Part shown: piece by piece, positions 1 through 7,913 of the stretch
Layout of the letters: the number at the start of each line of letters is the position of its first letter
How positions within the stretch are numbered: position 1 is the first letter of the stretch
From: Bacteroidota bacterium
GTDB taxonomy: Bacteria; Bacteroidota; Bacteroidia; Bacteroidales; F082
Reading direction: 5' to 3'
Length of the DNA: 64,000 nucleotides
Assembly: GCA_009773165.1 (NCBI GenBank)
Contig: WOUZ01000007.1
Span: 151,539-215,538, forward strand
Position numbers and translations under genes: made by a program
The notes under the pieces: model-generated
Seen by the model: the letters and a program-made list of their open reading frames with translations, nothing else
The model's database searches: none
Told to the model about the DNA's origin: nothing

Positions 1-41
1 TGCGCAATCAGGGTAAGTTGGTGATTATCGAAAGATTATAA
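1..41 (+). CDS. C-terminal tail of a gene cut by the window edge (tentative)
   Basis: Reading from base 3, twelve codons translate as RNQGKLVIIERL and end at a TAA at 39-41. The mix of charged and hydrophobic residues looks like a genuine protein C-terminus, and the following DNA is AT-rich and non-coding. The family cannot be named from twelve residues. It would run in the same direction as hypB, about 310 bp ahead of it. Confidence 0.3.
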   Translation, partial: RNQGKLVIIERL

Positions 42-354
42 AATTTGCTTTTTAATAAACTATTTACTTTTACCTGAGAAAAATTCAAAATTCGTTTTAT
101 TCGTTGGTTTAATACGCTGTTATGGAACACTTTTCAGTGGCTCAATCACAAAATTATCCTCAACAGTAGCAAAAACAGTCATTAACCTTTCCGAATTATT
201 GTCACGAAAATGCTTTTATATATGAGAATCAAATAATGTAATTCACTGAATAATGCTTACTTTGCATTGGATTTCATCTGGTTTTTTGGCAAAAAAGTTG
301 GAAATAGCAACAAAGATGAAACCCTATTTCATTCATAATTAAAACTTTAAAACT
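42..354. other. Intergenic region upstream of hypB
   Basis: About 310 bp of AT-rich DNA with no supportable gene. I found no exact TAnnTTTG box; the closest is TTACTTTG around 250-260. A short imperfect inverted repeat (CACT, 4 nt, AGTG) lies near 127-140. No Rex-type palindrome was seen here. Confidence 0.4.
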
Positions 355-1230
355 ATGTGCGGAACTTGCGGATGCGGTGAAGATGATCATATCACTTATA
401 AAAAACCTTCAGAAGGAGAAAAAAATCATACACATGAACATCAACATGGTCCCTATGCACATGCGCATTTCCATCATCATGATGATCACGATCATGACCA
501 TCCACACGCGCACGACCACGACCATTTGAATGACCATGATCATTCACACGAGCACATTCATCCCCATGTGCACACAAATTTAGAAAGTCAAACAATTCAT
601 ATTCAACGGAATATACTTTCGAAAAATGATTTGCAAGCAGAGCAAAACCGCGGGTATTTCGACGCTTTACAAATTGTGGCATTCAATTTAGTCAGTTCAC
701 CCGGATCGGGGAAAACCTCCATTTTGGAGCGCACTATAAAAGAAAAAGGCACAGCTTTTAATTGTTATGTCATTGAAGGCGATCAGCAAACGCTCAATGA
801 CGCTAAAAGGATCGAACAAGCTGGCGCTCCTGTCATTCAAATTAATACCGGAAATGGCTGCCACCTCGATGCCCTTATGGTAAACAAAGCTATCAAACAA
901 CTAGGCGTTTTACAAAAAAGCACGCTTTTCATTGAGAATGTTGGAAACCTTGTATGCCCTGCACTTTTTGATCTGGGCGAAACAAAACGCGTTGTAATTA
1001 TAAGTGTTACAGAAGGCGAAGATAAGCCAGCGAAATATCCCAATATGTTTCAAACTGCTCAATTGTGTCTTATCAACAAAACTGACCTGCTTCCATATCT
1101 TGATTTCGACATGAATAGTTTTCTTGACATTGCTAAAAAAGTGAATCCTCAACTTACCTTCATCGAAATGAGTGCAAAAACTGGTCAGGGTTTCGAAGAT
1201 TGGTACAAATGGATTGCTGATCAGCATTGA
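355..1230 (+). CDS. hypB: Hydrogenase/urease nickel incorporation GTPase HypB
   Basis: HypB is a cytoplasmic SIMIBI-class GTPase that supplies nickel, with HypA, to the active site of [NiFe] hydrogenase. Residues 2-7 form the CxxCGC high-affinity nickel motif. Residues 25-73 are a histidine tract holding 23 His, typical of nickel-storing HypB variants. The G domain follows, with the P-loop SPGSGKT at 115-121, the EGDQQT and NTGNGCH segments, ENVGNLVCPA, and the NKTD base-recognition motif. At 291 residues it is full length for the His-rich form. No other hyp or hydrogenase gene lies in the window, so its partners are elsewhere. The neighbouring redox regulator gene rex fits a hydrogenase context, but that link is inference. 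Confidence 0.96.
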   Translation: MCGTCGCGEDDHITYKKPSEGEKNHTHEHQHGPYAHAHFHHHDDHDHDHPHAHDHDHLNDHDHSHEHIHPHVHTNLESQTIHIQRNILSKNDLQAEQNRGYFDALQIVAFNLVSSPGSGKTSILERTIKEKGTAFNCYVIEGDQQTLNDAKRIEQAGAPVIQINTGNGCHLDALMVNKAIKQLGVLQKSTLFIENVGNLVCPALFDLGETKRVVIISVTEGEDKPAKYPNMFQTAQLCLINKTDLLPYLDFDMNSFLDIAKKVNPQLTFIEMSAKTGQGFEDWYKWIADQH

Positions 1231-1382
1231 TAGTTAGCTCCTGGATTACACTTTTTCATTACTATTCTTGCTTTAAATACTTTCTCCAGAAGAATTTTAT
1301 CTGCTTTTCTTTTATGTCGACAGAAAGATAAAAAAGATGTATGTAATTGGTATTAAATAATATAGTTATTAAACAATAATGA

Positions 1383-1437
1383 TCGTTAAATATGTTAACA
1401 ACAGTGATATAAACTAACAATGTTAAATAAATAACAA
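1383..1437. promoter_or_regulatory. Two Rex-like palindromes upstream of the rex promoter
   Basis: The better palindrome at 1420-1437 has half-sites TGTTA and TAACA separated by 6 nt, the 5-6-5 geometry of Rex operators, and differs by about one core base from the TTGTTAA-N4-TTAACAA form described for several phyla. A weaker copy at 1383-1401 pairs TCGTTAA with TTAACAA across 5 nt. Both lie just upstream of the -33 element of rex, which suits autoregulation. Binding is inferred. Confidence 0.55.
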
Positions 1438-1442
1438 AAAAC

Positions 1443-1474
1443 TTGCATTTTACATTTCGTATTGACTACTTTTG
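1443..1474 (+). promoter_or_regulatory. Bacteroidota-type promoter of rex
   Basis: TTG at 1443-1445 and TACTTTTG at 1467-1474 are 21 nt apart and match the Bacteroidota -33/-7 promoter. Transcription would begin near 1480, downstream of the TTG at 1462 that opens the longest reading frame. The ATG at 1510 is therefore the likely start. Confidence 0.65.
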
Positions 1475-1509
1475 CTGAGCTGTTAATAAAACCAAAAAGC
1501 AAAGGGCTA

Positions 1510-2145
1510 ATGAAACATCTTCCACACAAAACGATTGAGCGGTTAAGTCAATACCGACGCGCATTGTTGATCTGTCTCGATAAAGGGCAAACACACATTT
1601 ATTCTCATGAAATTGCCCGAATTCAACATATTACTGCTGTTCAGGTGAGACGTGATTTGATGCTGATTGGTTATACAGGAACCTTAAGAAAAGGATATAA
1701 CGTTAAAGAACTGATCGACCTCATAGGCGAAATAATTGATTCCCAAGAAGGTATCAATGTAGCCATCATCGGAATGGGGAATTTAGGCCGTGCACTCATC
1801 AATTATTTTTCAGGTAAACGCTCGCATCTGAAGATAGTGGCAAGCTTCGATATCAATCCGGATAAAATAGGTAATTCGATGTCAGGAGTTCCATGCTATT
1901 CTTCTGAAGAGATGGATAAAGTTATAAAGGAAAAAGATATCAGGATTGGCATTATGACTGTTCCTGCTGAGTTTGCCAGCCAAACAACCGATGCATTAGT
2001 GAAAGCAGGCATCAAAGGAATTCTTAATTATACCCCAAAGCCGGTTACTGTTCCCAAAGAAGTTTATCTGGAAGAATACGACATGATTACTTCTCTCGAA
2101 AAGGTTGCCTTTTACGTCAAGCTGAACGAAAAAGAAGAAGCATAA
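1510..2145 (+). CDS. rex: Redox-sensing transcriptional repressor Rex
   Basis: Rex senses the NADH/NAD+ ratio and represses fermentation and anaerobic respiration genes; NADH releases it from DNA. An N-terminal winged helix covers roughly residues 1-75 (KTIERLSQYRR, then the HITAVQVRRDL recognition region). A Rossmann domain follows with the GMGNLGRAL nucleotide-binding loop and ends in a swap-type C-terminal helix. From the ATG at 1510 it has 211 residues, the family's usual size. An in-frame TTG at 1462 would add 16 residues but lies inside the promoter. The stop is followed at once by a bidirectional terminator shared with convergent arcC. Palindromes upstream suggest autoregulation. Confidence 0.95.
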   Translation: MKHLPHKTIERLSQYRRALLICLDKGQTHIYSHEIARIQHITAVQVRRDLMLIGYTGTLRKGYNVKELIDLIGEIIDSQEGINVAIIGMGNLGRALINYFSGKRSHLKIVASFDINPDKIGNSMSGVPCYSSEEMDKVIKEKDIRIGIMTVPAEFASQTTDALVKAGIKGILNYTPKPVTVPKEVYLEEYDMITSLEKVAFYVKLNEKEEA

Positions 2146-2173
2146 AAAAAGGCGCTCAATGAGCGCCTTTTTT
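2144..2173. terminator. Bidirectional terminator between rex and arcC
   Basis: GGCGCTC (2151-2157), loop AAT, GAGCGCC (2161-2167) form a perfect 7-bp stem with an A run on the left and a T run on the right. It can terminate both convergent genes. Confidence 0.9.
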
Positions 2174-2187
2174 ATGTATTTATTTGA

Positions 2188-3132
2188 TTAAACGATAGTT
2201 ACACGCGTTCCACCATTATCAACACCAAGTAAGGTTGATTCGGTAATAATTGCATCTTTCCCGCTTCTTTCAACAAATTTAATGGCAGCCTTTACTTTGG
2301 GTGCCATACTACCTTCGCCAAACTGTCCTTCTTCAAGGTACTTTTTAGCATCCGCTATGGTAATTTTATCCAATGCTTTCTCCTGAGGTGTGTTAAAATT
2401 GATACAGACCTTAGGCACATCTGTTAAAATGAAAAACTTATCAGCACGGATTTGTGATGCCAGCAACGAACTAGCCAAATCTTTGTCAATTACTGCATCA
2501 ATCCCTTGCAACTTGTTGGATTCAACATAAAAACAAGGAATTCCACCACCGCCAACAGCAATGACAATATGTCCTTCGCGTGCGATTTTTTCAATCGTTT
2601 GCCTGTTAAAAATTACTAAAGGCTTTGGCGATGCAACAACTTTTCTCCATCCTCTTCCCCTGGAATCTTCTTTAAAAACTGATTTTGTCTCAGCTGTTAT
2701 CAATTCTGCTTCTTCTCTGGTATAAAAAGGACCTATCGGCTTGGTTGGGTTTAAAAAAGCAACATCATCTTTGTTAACCAGAACTTGTGTGATAATTGAA
2801 ATGATATCACGGTCCATATCCCTGGCCATCAATACATTTCGGAGCTGCTGCTCAATAACATAACCAATGAATCCTTGTGAATAAGCAACGCTGATATCCA
2901 ACGGCATATCAGGCATTCCATAGAGCTTGTGTCCTGCTGTGTTTGCCAATAAAATATTACCAACCTGTGGCCCATTTCCATGGGTGATCACAATATTGTA
3001 ATTGCGATTGATCAAATTTATAAGGTTCGTACATGCTGCAAAAGCATTTGCTTCCTGTTCATCAATTGTACCCTTTTCGTTTGATCTTAAAAGTGCGTTG
3101 CCACCAAAAGCAACTACGGCTAACTTCTTCAT
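2188..3132 (-). CDS. arcC: Carbamate kinase
   Basis: Carbamate kinase transfers phosphate between carbamoyl phosphate and ADP, usually making ATP at the end of arginine or citrulline fermentation. Seen: FGGNALL near residues 9-15, the THGNGPQVGN loop near 50-59, and the VAVGGGGIPC glycine loop past the middle, all typical of the amino acid kinase fold. From the ATG at 3132 it has 314 residues, matching the family. The longer frame opening at 3192 begins upstream of the predicted transcription start and is rejected. No arcA or arcB is nearby, so the carbamoyl phosphate source is not visible. A TGTGA-N6-TCACA palindrome lies immediately upstream of its promoter. Confidence 0.95.
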   Translation of the reverse strand: MKKLAVVAFGGNALLRSNEKGTIDEQEANAFAACTNLINLINRNYNIVITHGNGPQVGNILLANTAGHKLYGMPDMPLDISVAYSQGFIGYVIEQQLRNVLMARDMDRDIISIITQVLVNKDDVAFLNPTKPIGPFYTREEAELITAETKSVFKEDSRGRGWRKVVASPKPLVIFNRQTIEKIAREGHIVIAVGGGGIPCFYVESNKLQGIDAVIDKDLASSLLASQIRADKFFILTDVPKVCINFNTPQEKALDKITIADAKKYLEEGQFGEGSMAPKVKAAIKFVERSGKDAIITESTLLGVDNGGTRVTIV

Positions 3133-3171
3133 ATGTGATTTTGTTTTGTATTCGAATTTTAAAAAAGAAAG

Positions 3172-3205
3172 CAAAACTACACAAATATTCAATCAGTTAA
3201 ACAAA
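3172..3205 (-). promoter_or_regulatory. Promoter of arcC
   Basis: On the minus strand TTTG (complement of 3202-3205) is followed after 22 nt by TAGTTTTG (complement of 3172-3179), the Bacteroidota -33/-7 pattern. The start site would be near 3166, giving a leader of about 33 nt to the ATG at 3132. Confidence 0.6.
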
Positions 3206-3208
3206 TCA

Positions 3209-3226
3209 CTGTGAAAATAATCACAA
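3209..3226. promoter_or_regulatory. TGTGA-N6-TCACA palindrome upstream of arcC (Rex- or CRP/FNR-type site)
   Basis: Half-sites TGTGA (3210-3214) and TCACA (3221-3225) are perfectly inverted around AAATAA. This matches the classical Rex consensus, and also the CRP-type consensus, which has the same half-sites and spacing. It lies next to the arcC -33 box. The adjacent rex gene makes Rex the favoured reader, but the sequence alone cannot decide. Confidence 0.55.
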
Positions 3227-3389
3227 TGTGAATTAATCTACAAGACTTTGTTTTGATGTCAATCTTATGTTCGATTTCAGACACAAAGAAAATAAGAAAT
3301 GCGCCAATTCAGCCAACAAATGCATCAACAGATGCCTTTTGATGCATATTTGATGTATAATTTGGCTTCATCAGTACGAGCTAAAAACG

Positions 3390-3397
3390 TATGTTTG
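3390..3397 (+). promoter_or_regulatory. Candidate -7 box of the GH5 gene
   Basis: TATGTTTG fits TAnnTTTG and lies 64 nt before the ATG at 3462. The nearest TTTG upstream (3361-3364) is 25 nt away, slightly long for a -33 element, so the call is tentative. Confidence 0.4.
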
Positions 3398-3461
3398 TAT
3401 CCTTATCTTAAAAGTTAAAAGGGTCGATAAAATCAAAAAAATTATATAAATCTTCATCCTT

Positions 3462-6188
3462 ATGAAAAATACACTAATACTCTTTTTTGTCTGTCTGGGA
3501 CTTTTTACCCAACTGCAGCCAGCAAAAGCACAAGGATTTTTGCATGCAAACGGTAAATTTATCCACGATGGAAATGGAAATGAAATAATTTTAAGAGGCA
3601 TCGGCACAGGTAATTGGCTTTTACAAGAAGGTTATATGATGAAGACCGCCGATTTTGCAGGAACTCAAACACAGTTTCGTAATAAGTTAATCGAAACTAT
3701 TGGTGTAAATAATACCAATATCTTTTATGAAAAGTGGCTTGATAATCATTTCACCCGTCGTGATGTTGAAGCTATGAAGGAATGGGGGTTCAACAGTGTT
3801 CGTGTGGCTATGCACTACAAATGGTTTACCTTACCTATTGAAAATGAACCTGTTGTAGGTCAAGATACCTGGTTCGAAAGTGGATTTGTACGAATTGACA
3901 GCTTGTTGGATTGGTGTGAAGATAATGAAATATACCTTATTCTTGATTTACACGGGGCACCCGGAGGACAAGGACACGACGCCAATATTTCGGATTATGA
4001 TCCAACCAAACCTTCTTTATGGGAAAGTGCTGAAAATCGCCGAAAAACTGTCGCGCTTTGGCGTAAACTAGCTCAGCGCTATACCAACGAACCCTGGATT
4101 GGCGGATACGACCTTATCAATGAACCAAACTGGGAGCTTCCCAACGGAACATTACTCAAACAAACTTATGTCAACATTACAAATGCCATTCGCCAGGTTG
4201 ACAACAACCATATGATAATTATCGAAGGTAATTGGTTTGCAAATGATTACACAGGGCTAACGCCTCCATGGGATGATAATTTGGTTTACAGTTTTCACAA
4301 ATACTGGACCTATAATACCCAGGAATCAATTCAATGGATGATTAACCTTCGAAATACGCATAACATCCCGATATGGTTAGGCGAAACAGGCGAAAACTCT
4401 AACTCATGGTTTACAAGCCTCATCGCACTTTCGGAACAAAATAAAATTGGATGGTCGTGGTGGCCGGTTAAAAAAGCGGGTATTAATAATGTTCTTATGG
4501 TGCCAGAGAGCGCCCAATACAATAACCTGATTTCATATTGGAAAACAGGAAGCCCTCAAATTACTGCCAGTCAAGCTTTTGCTGCTGTTATGGATTGGGC
4601 TGATAATCATCTTTTTGAAAACTGTACTGTTCAACAGGATGTAATCGATGCCATGTTACGTCAGCCACATTCGGATGCCAATTTGCCCTTTAAACCGCAT
4701 CATGTGAACAATCCAATCCATTTCGTAAACTACGATTTGGGGAAATGCTCTTTTGCCTATTGGGACACAGACACAGCAAATTATCACTTGAATACCAACT
4801 CATTCACCAGCTGGAATCAAGGATGGAGCTACCGCAATGATGGTGTTGATATTGAAGAATGCAATGACAATCATCCTTCTTCAAATGGTTTTGGTGTAGG
4901 CTGGACCGAAAATAACGAATGGCTTCAGTTTACCATTGAAAGTGACAGTGCAGCGGCCTATCAACTCATGCTGCGTACCGCCTCGGAATCGGGACCTGCA
5001 ATCGTTCATTTTGAAGTAAACGGTGTTGACCTTTGTCCACCAAAACAATTACCAGTTACCGGGGGATGGCAAACATGGCTTTCAACTACCATCGAAGATG
5101 TAATACTTCCGGCTGGCAGTAACGCAGTTAGGGTTTATTTCGATAAAGGCGGTTCAAACATGAATTTCTTCCGCTTTTTAAACCCAACAGCTGTTTCAGG
5201 GGTTTCTTTTGGCTACATCTCCGGAGAAACATCAGTTGAGGGTGATGCTATCATTTTGACTCTCAACAAGCCAATCACTGAGCTCAATGCCTCTCCTGTT
5301 GATTTCAATCTTAAAGTCAACGGTAACTCGTTCGCTATTCAATCACTTGAAATTCATCCGGACAACAACCAGTTATTAATTCTGCATTTATCTGAAGAAC
5401 TTCAATTCAATCAAACAATTACGCTGAGCTATACAGGAAGTTCGGTTCTTAGCGGCGACCAGCTTTTAAGTGCTTTCACCAATAAAGTTATCAAGAACCT
5501 ATTGCCCCTGCGCCATATTCCACCAACTAAAATTCAGGCAGAAGATTTCAATAACAATTACGGTTTTCAATTGGAAGACTGCACAGATACCGGCGGAGGC
5601 AAGAATGTGGGCTTTGCAAACAACGGTGATTATTTAGATTATAATATTTCTGTACCGGAGGCAGGTGTTTATAGCTTCAGGTTTCGTGTTGCTTCGATTT
5701 ATTCCAACGGAAGGGTTTCAATCAGGACTAACAGCAGCGGCACGTTCACAGCCCTTCAAACAATCAGCTTTACCTCAACTGGAGGCTGGCAAACATGGAC
5801 AATACAAACAATTAATATCACACTTCCGGCAGGCAATCAAACCTTGCGATTATATTCAATTGCAGGCGAATACAATATCAACTGGTTAGAAATTAACGGA
5901 TTAACTGACATCAATGAAATCCCAAATCTTAACTCATTGAAAATTTATCCAAATCCTGCAAATGGAATCTTTTTTGTGGAAGCCGATTTTAAACAAAACA
6001 CTTCTGTAACCTTCCAGATTACTGATTTAGCTGGAAAACAGGTATATTACCAGAACACAGAAAGCTCGATGCTTTTAAATGAAAAAATTGATTGTTCAAA
6101 CTGTAAACCCGGAGCTTACTTCTTACACCTTTCAACAAGTGAGGGCAGTTTAATACGTAAAATAATTATAAATCAAGGGATTATATAG
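3462..6188 (+). CDS. Secreted GH5 glycoside hydrolase with two CBM6-like modules and T9SS sorting domain
   Basis: A signal peptide (about residues 1-24, ending AKA-Q) directs export. A GH5 cellulase-fold domain fills about 25-400: DLHGAPGGQ, the acid/base Glu221 in LINEPNW, and the nucleophile Glu308 in WLGETGE. A first CBM6-like module spans about 420-575. Then comes an Ig-like SwmB-type segment (about 580-685), a second CBM6-like module (about 689-820, beginning KIQAEDF), and a T9SS type A sorting domain (about 825-908, KIYPNPANG). The substrate is probably a beta-glucan; endo- or exo-action and beta-1,3 or beta-1,4 specificity cannot be told. There is no SusC/SusD pair nearby, so it stands alone. 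It converges on nnr with a 6-bp gap and no visible terminator. Confidence 0.9.
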   Translation: MKNTLILFFVCLGLFTQLQPAKAQGFLHANGKFIHDGNGNEIILRGIGTGNWLLQEGYMMKTADFAGTQTQFRNKLIETIGVNNTNIFYEKWLDNHFTRRDVEAMKEWGFNSVRVAMHYKWFTLPIENEPVVGQDTWFESGFVRIDSLLDWCEDNEIYLILDLHGAPGGQGHDANISDYDPTKPSLWESAENRRKTVALWRKLAQRYTNEPWIGGYDLINEPNWELPNGTLLKQTYVNITNAIRQVDNNHMIIIEGNWFANDYTGLTPPWDDNLVYSFHKYWTYNTQESIQWMINLRNTHNIPIWLGETGENSNSWFTSLIALSEQNKIGWSWWPVKKAGINNVLMVPESAQYNNLISYWKTGSPQITASQAFAAVMDWADNHLFENCTVQQDVIDAMLRQPHSDANLPFKPHHVNNPIHFVNYDLGKCSFAYWDTDTANYHLNTNSFTSWNQGWSYRNDGVDIEECNDNHPSSNGFGVGWTENNEWLQFTIESDSAAAYQLMLRTASESGPAIVHFEVNGVDLCPPKQLPVTGGWQTWLSTTIEDVILPAGSNAVRVYFDKGGSNMNFFRFLNPTAVSGVSFGYISGETSVEGDAIILTLNKPITELNASPVDFNLKVNGNSFAIQSLEIHPDNNQLLILHLSEELQFNQTITLSYTGSSVLSGDQLLSAFTNKVIKNLLPLRHIPPTKIQAEDFNNNYGFQLEDCTDTGGGKNVGFANNGDYLDYNISVPEAGVYSFRFRVASIYSNGRVSIRTNSSGTFTALQTISFTSTGGWQTWTIQTINITLPAGNQTLRLYSIAGEYNINWLEINGLTDINEIPNLNSLKIYPNPANGIFFVEADFKQNTSVTFQITDLAGKQVYYQNTESSMLLNEKIDCSNCKPGAYFLHLSTSEGSLIRKIIINQGII

Positions 6189-6194
6189 GTAAAC

Positions 6195-7715
6195 TTAGTC
6201 TTTTGAAGCGATTTGTTTAAAAGCAGCTCCCAAATTTCCGACAATATCGCTCGCTATCAAACTTTCCTGCGATAGTTGTTCAGCAGCCAAATCACCAGCC
6301 AACCCATGTAAAAAAGCTCCTAAAACAGCTGTCTCAAATGGGGTGTATGACTGCGCCATCAGTCCAAGTAAAATACCTGTTAGCACATCACCACTGCCTG
6401 CTGTCGCCATTCCAGGGTTTCCTGTTGAATTAAAGAAACAGCTCCCATCCGGACAACTGATACAGGTGTAAGCTCCTTTCAAAACAACATAAACCGCGTG
6501 TCGGATTGAGAAGTCTACTTGCATTTGAATCCTTTCAAAGCTATTTTGCCACTTTCCAACCAATCGTTCAAACTCTTTAGGATGCGGCGTCAGAATGCTG
6601 TTAGAAGGCAAAAATGCTAACCAGGTTTTATTCTCTGACAAAATATTTAACGCATCCGCATCAATGATTAGTGGCACAGAAGCGTTTTGAATCAGCAACT
6701 TAACTACTGAAGCCGTCGAAACATTCACACCAATTCCAGGACCTACTGCTATTGCAGTAAACTTTGTCAAGTCAGGAAGTTGACTTATAAAATCCTTTGA
6801 TTCATCAATGCTAACCATCGCTTCCGGCAGGTGATTTTGCAACGGCAGAACTGCTTCTGAAGGCAAATGAACATGAATAAGGCCAGCTCCACTTCGCAAA
6901 CAAGCTGTTGCAGCAAGGATTGCTGCTCCTGTCTTGTCAGATGATCCGGCAAGCAACAGCGCATGGCCATAAGTACCTTTATGCGAGAACCGATGCCTTA
7001 CGTGAAGTATATTTCGGGCATCATACTGAAGTGTTAAACAATTTTTTGCAACCGCCTTTTTATGCATATCTGGATGCAAACCAATTGGAACAACTTCCCA
7101 ATTACCTACATAAAATTCATATTCAGGTTGAAAAAAAGCAAGTTTTGGCCATTCAATCGTATATGTGTAATCTGCCGTAATTACTGCAGAACGCTTAATA
7201 TCAGTAGGTTGATCTGCAAATAAACCTGAAGGAATATCTATTGAAACAATTACTGCTTCAAGTTTATTGATATAATTAATCAGATCAGCAACCAAACCAG
7301 TCACACCTTTATTAAGGCCTGATCCAAAGAGTGCATCAATCACAATCGAATCTGAGGGTAGCTCAGGAAAATCACTTTCGCTGGATATTTGTTTTGCAAC
7401 AATTGATGTTTGCTCCTTTAAACGTAACAGATTTGTTTCAAAATCAGGGCTACCTTTTTCAGAGAAACGGACGATGAAAACTTTAACAGGAAATTTGTGC
7501 TGATCGAACAACCGGGCTAAAACAAGTCCGTCGCCTCCATTATTGCCACTACCGGCGAAAATCACAATCTGTTGCAATGGCTGTAGCTTTCCAACAAGCG
7601 CATTAAACAAAGCTGTCGCTGCTCTCTCCATCAGATCAATTGAAGTAACAGGCTCATTAATAATAGTGTAAGAATCCGCTTCGCGAATAAAAGATGTGGT
7701 GGGTATAGCAATCAT
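6195..7715 (-). CDS. nnr: Bifunctional NAD(P)H-hydrate epimerase / ADP-dependent NAD(P)HX dehydratase
   Basis: This fused metabolite-repair enzyme epimerises damaged NAD(P)H hydrates (N-terminal YjeF_N domain, about 1-210) and dehydrates them with ADP (C-terminal ribokinase-like domain, about 225-506). Seen: GSGNNGGDGLVLAR in the epimerase, LTPHPKEFERL in the dehydratase, and GNPGMATAGSGDVLTG near the C-terminus, which carries the catalytic Asp. At 506 residues it matches the bacterial fusion. The ATG at 7715 is preceded by a well-placed promoter. It is transcribed alone and converges with the GH5 gene. Confidence 0.95.
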   Translation of the reverse strand: MIAIPTTSFIREADSYTIINEPVTSIDLMERAATALFNALVGKLQPLQQIVIFAGSGNNGGDGLVLARLFDQHKFPVKVFIVRFSEKGSPDFETNLLRLKEQTSIVAKQISSESDFPELPSDSIVIDALFGSGLNKGVTGLVADLINYINKLEAVIVSIDIPSGLFADQPTDIKRSAVITADYTYTIEWPKLAFFQPEYEFYVGNWEVVPIGLHPDMHKKAVAKNCLTLQYDARNILHVRHRFSHKGTYGHALLLAGSSDKTGAAILAATACLRSGAGLIHVHLPSEAVLPLQNHLPEAMVSIDESKDFISQLPDLTKFTAIAVGPGIGVNVSTASVVKLLIQNASVPLIIDADALNILSENKTWLAFLPSNSILTPHPKEFERLVGKWQNSFERIQMQVDFSIRHAVYVVLKGAYTCISCPDGSCFFNSTGNPGMATAGSGDVLTGILLGLMAQSYTPFETAVLGAFLHGLAGDLAAEQLSQESLIASDIVGNLGAAFKQIASKD

Positions 7716-7754
7716 GTTTTTATTTTGTGTTCAAAAAAATCTATCCGAACACTT

Positions 7755-7789
7755 CAAAAGTAGGGCATTTATTTAAAGAGCCCCACAAA
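7755..7789 (-). promoter_or_regulatory. Promoter of nnr
   Basis: TACTTTTG on the minus strand (complement of 7755-7762) is preceded by TTTG (complement of 7786-7789) with 23 nt between. The leader to the ATG at 7715 would be about 34 nt. Confidence 0.5.
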
Positions 7790-7880
7790 AAACATTTCCT
7801 TATATTTTCAACACCCTTAATCTTTGCTTAAATGTGGGTATTTATCATTTAAAAGCTCAAGTATTCATATCAGATTGCTC

Positions 7881-7888
7881 TAACTTTG
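7881..7888 (+). promoter_or_regulatory. Candidate -7 box of the di-haem peroxidase gene
   Basis: TAACTTTG fits TAnnTTTG and lies 25 nt before the ATG at 7914. No clear TTG is at the -33 position. Confidence 0.4.
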
Positions 7889-7913
7889 TTGAATAAATTT
7901 AATTAATTTTTCA

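Noticed and set aside
392..682. Minus-strand frame rich in Asp/His/Arg opposite hypB
   Set aside because: It is a shadow of the His-rich codon repeats of hypB; the sense frame has an unmistakable HypB sequence.
1462..1509. TTG start adding 16 residues to rex
   Set aside because: It lies within the predicted promoter, and Rex homologues begin near the ATG at 1510.
3133..3192. Longer N-terminus of carbamate kinase
   Set aside because: It extends upstream of the predicted transcription start at about 3166 and has no counterpart in the family.
3209..3226. Reading the palindrome firmly as a CRP site
   Set aside because: TGTGA-N6-TCACA fits both CRP and Rex; a CRP/FNR-family gene is not in the window while rex is adjacent, so I kept it as undecided.
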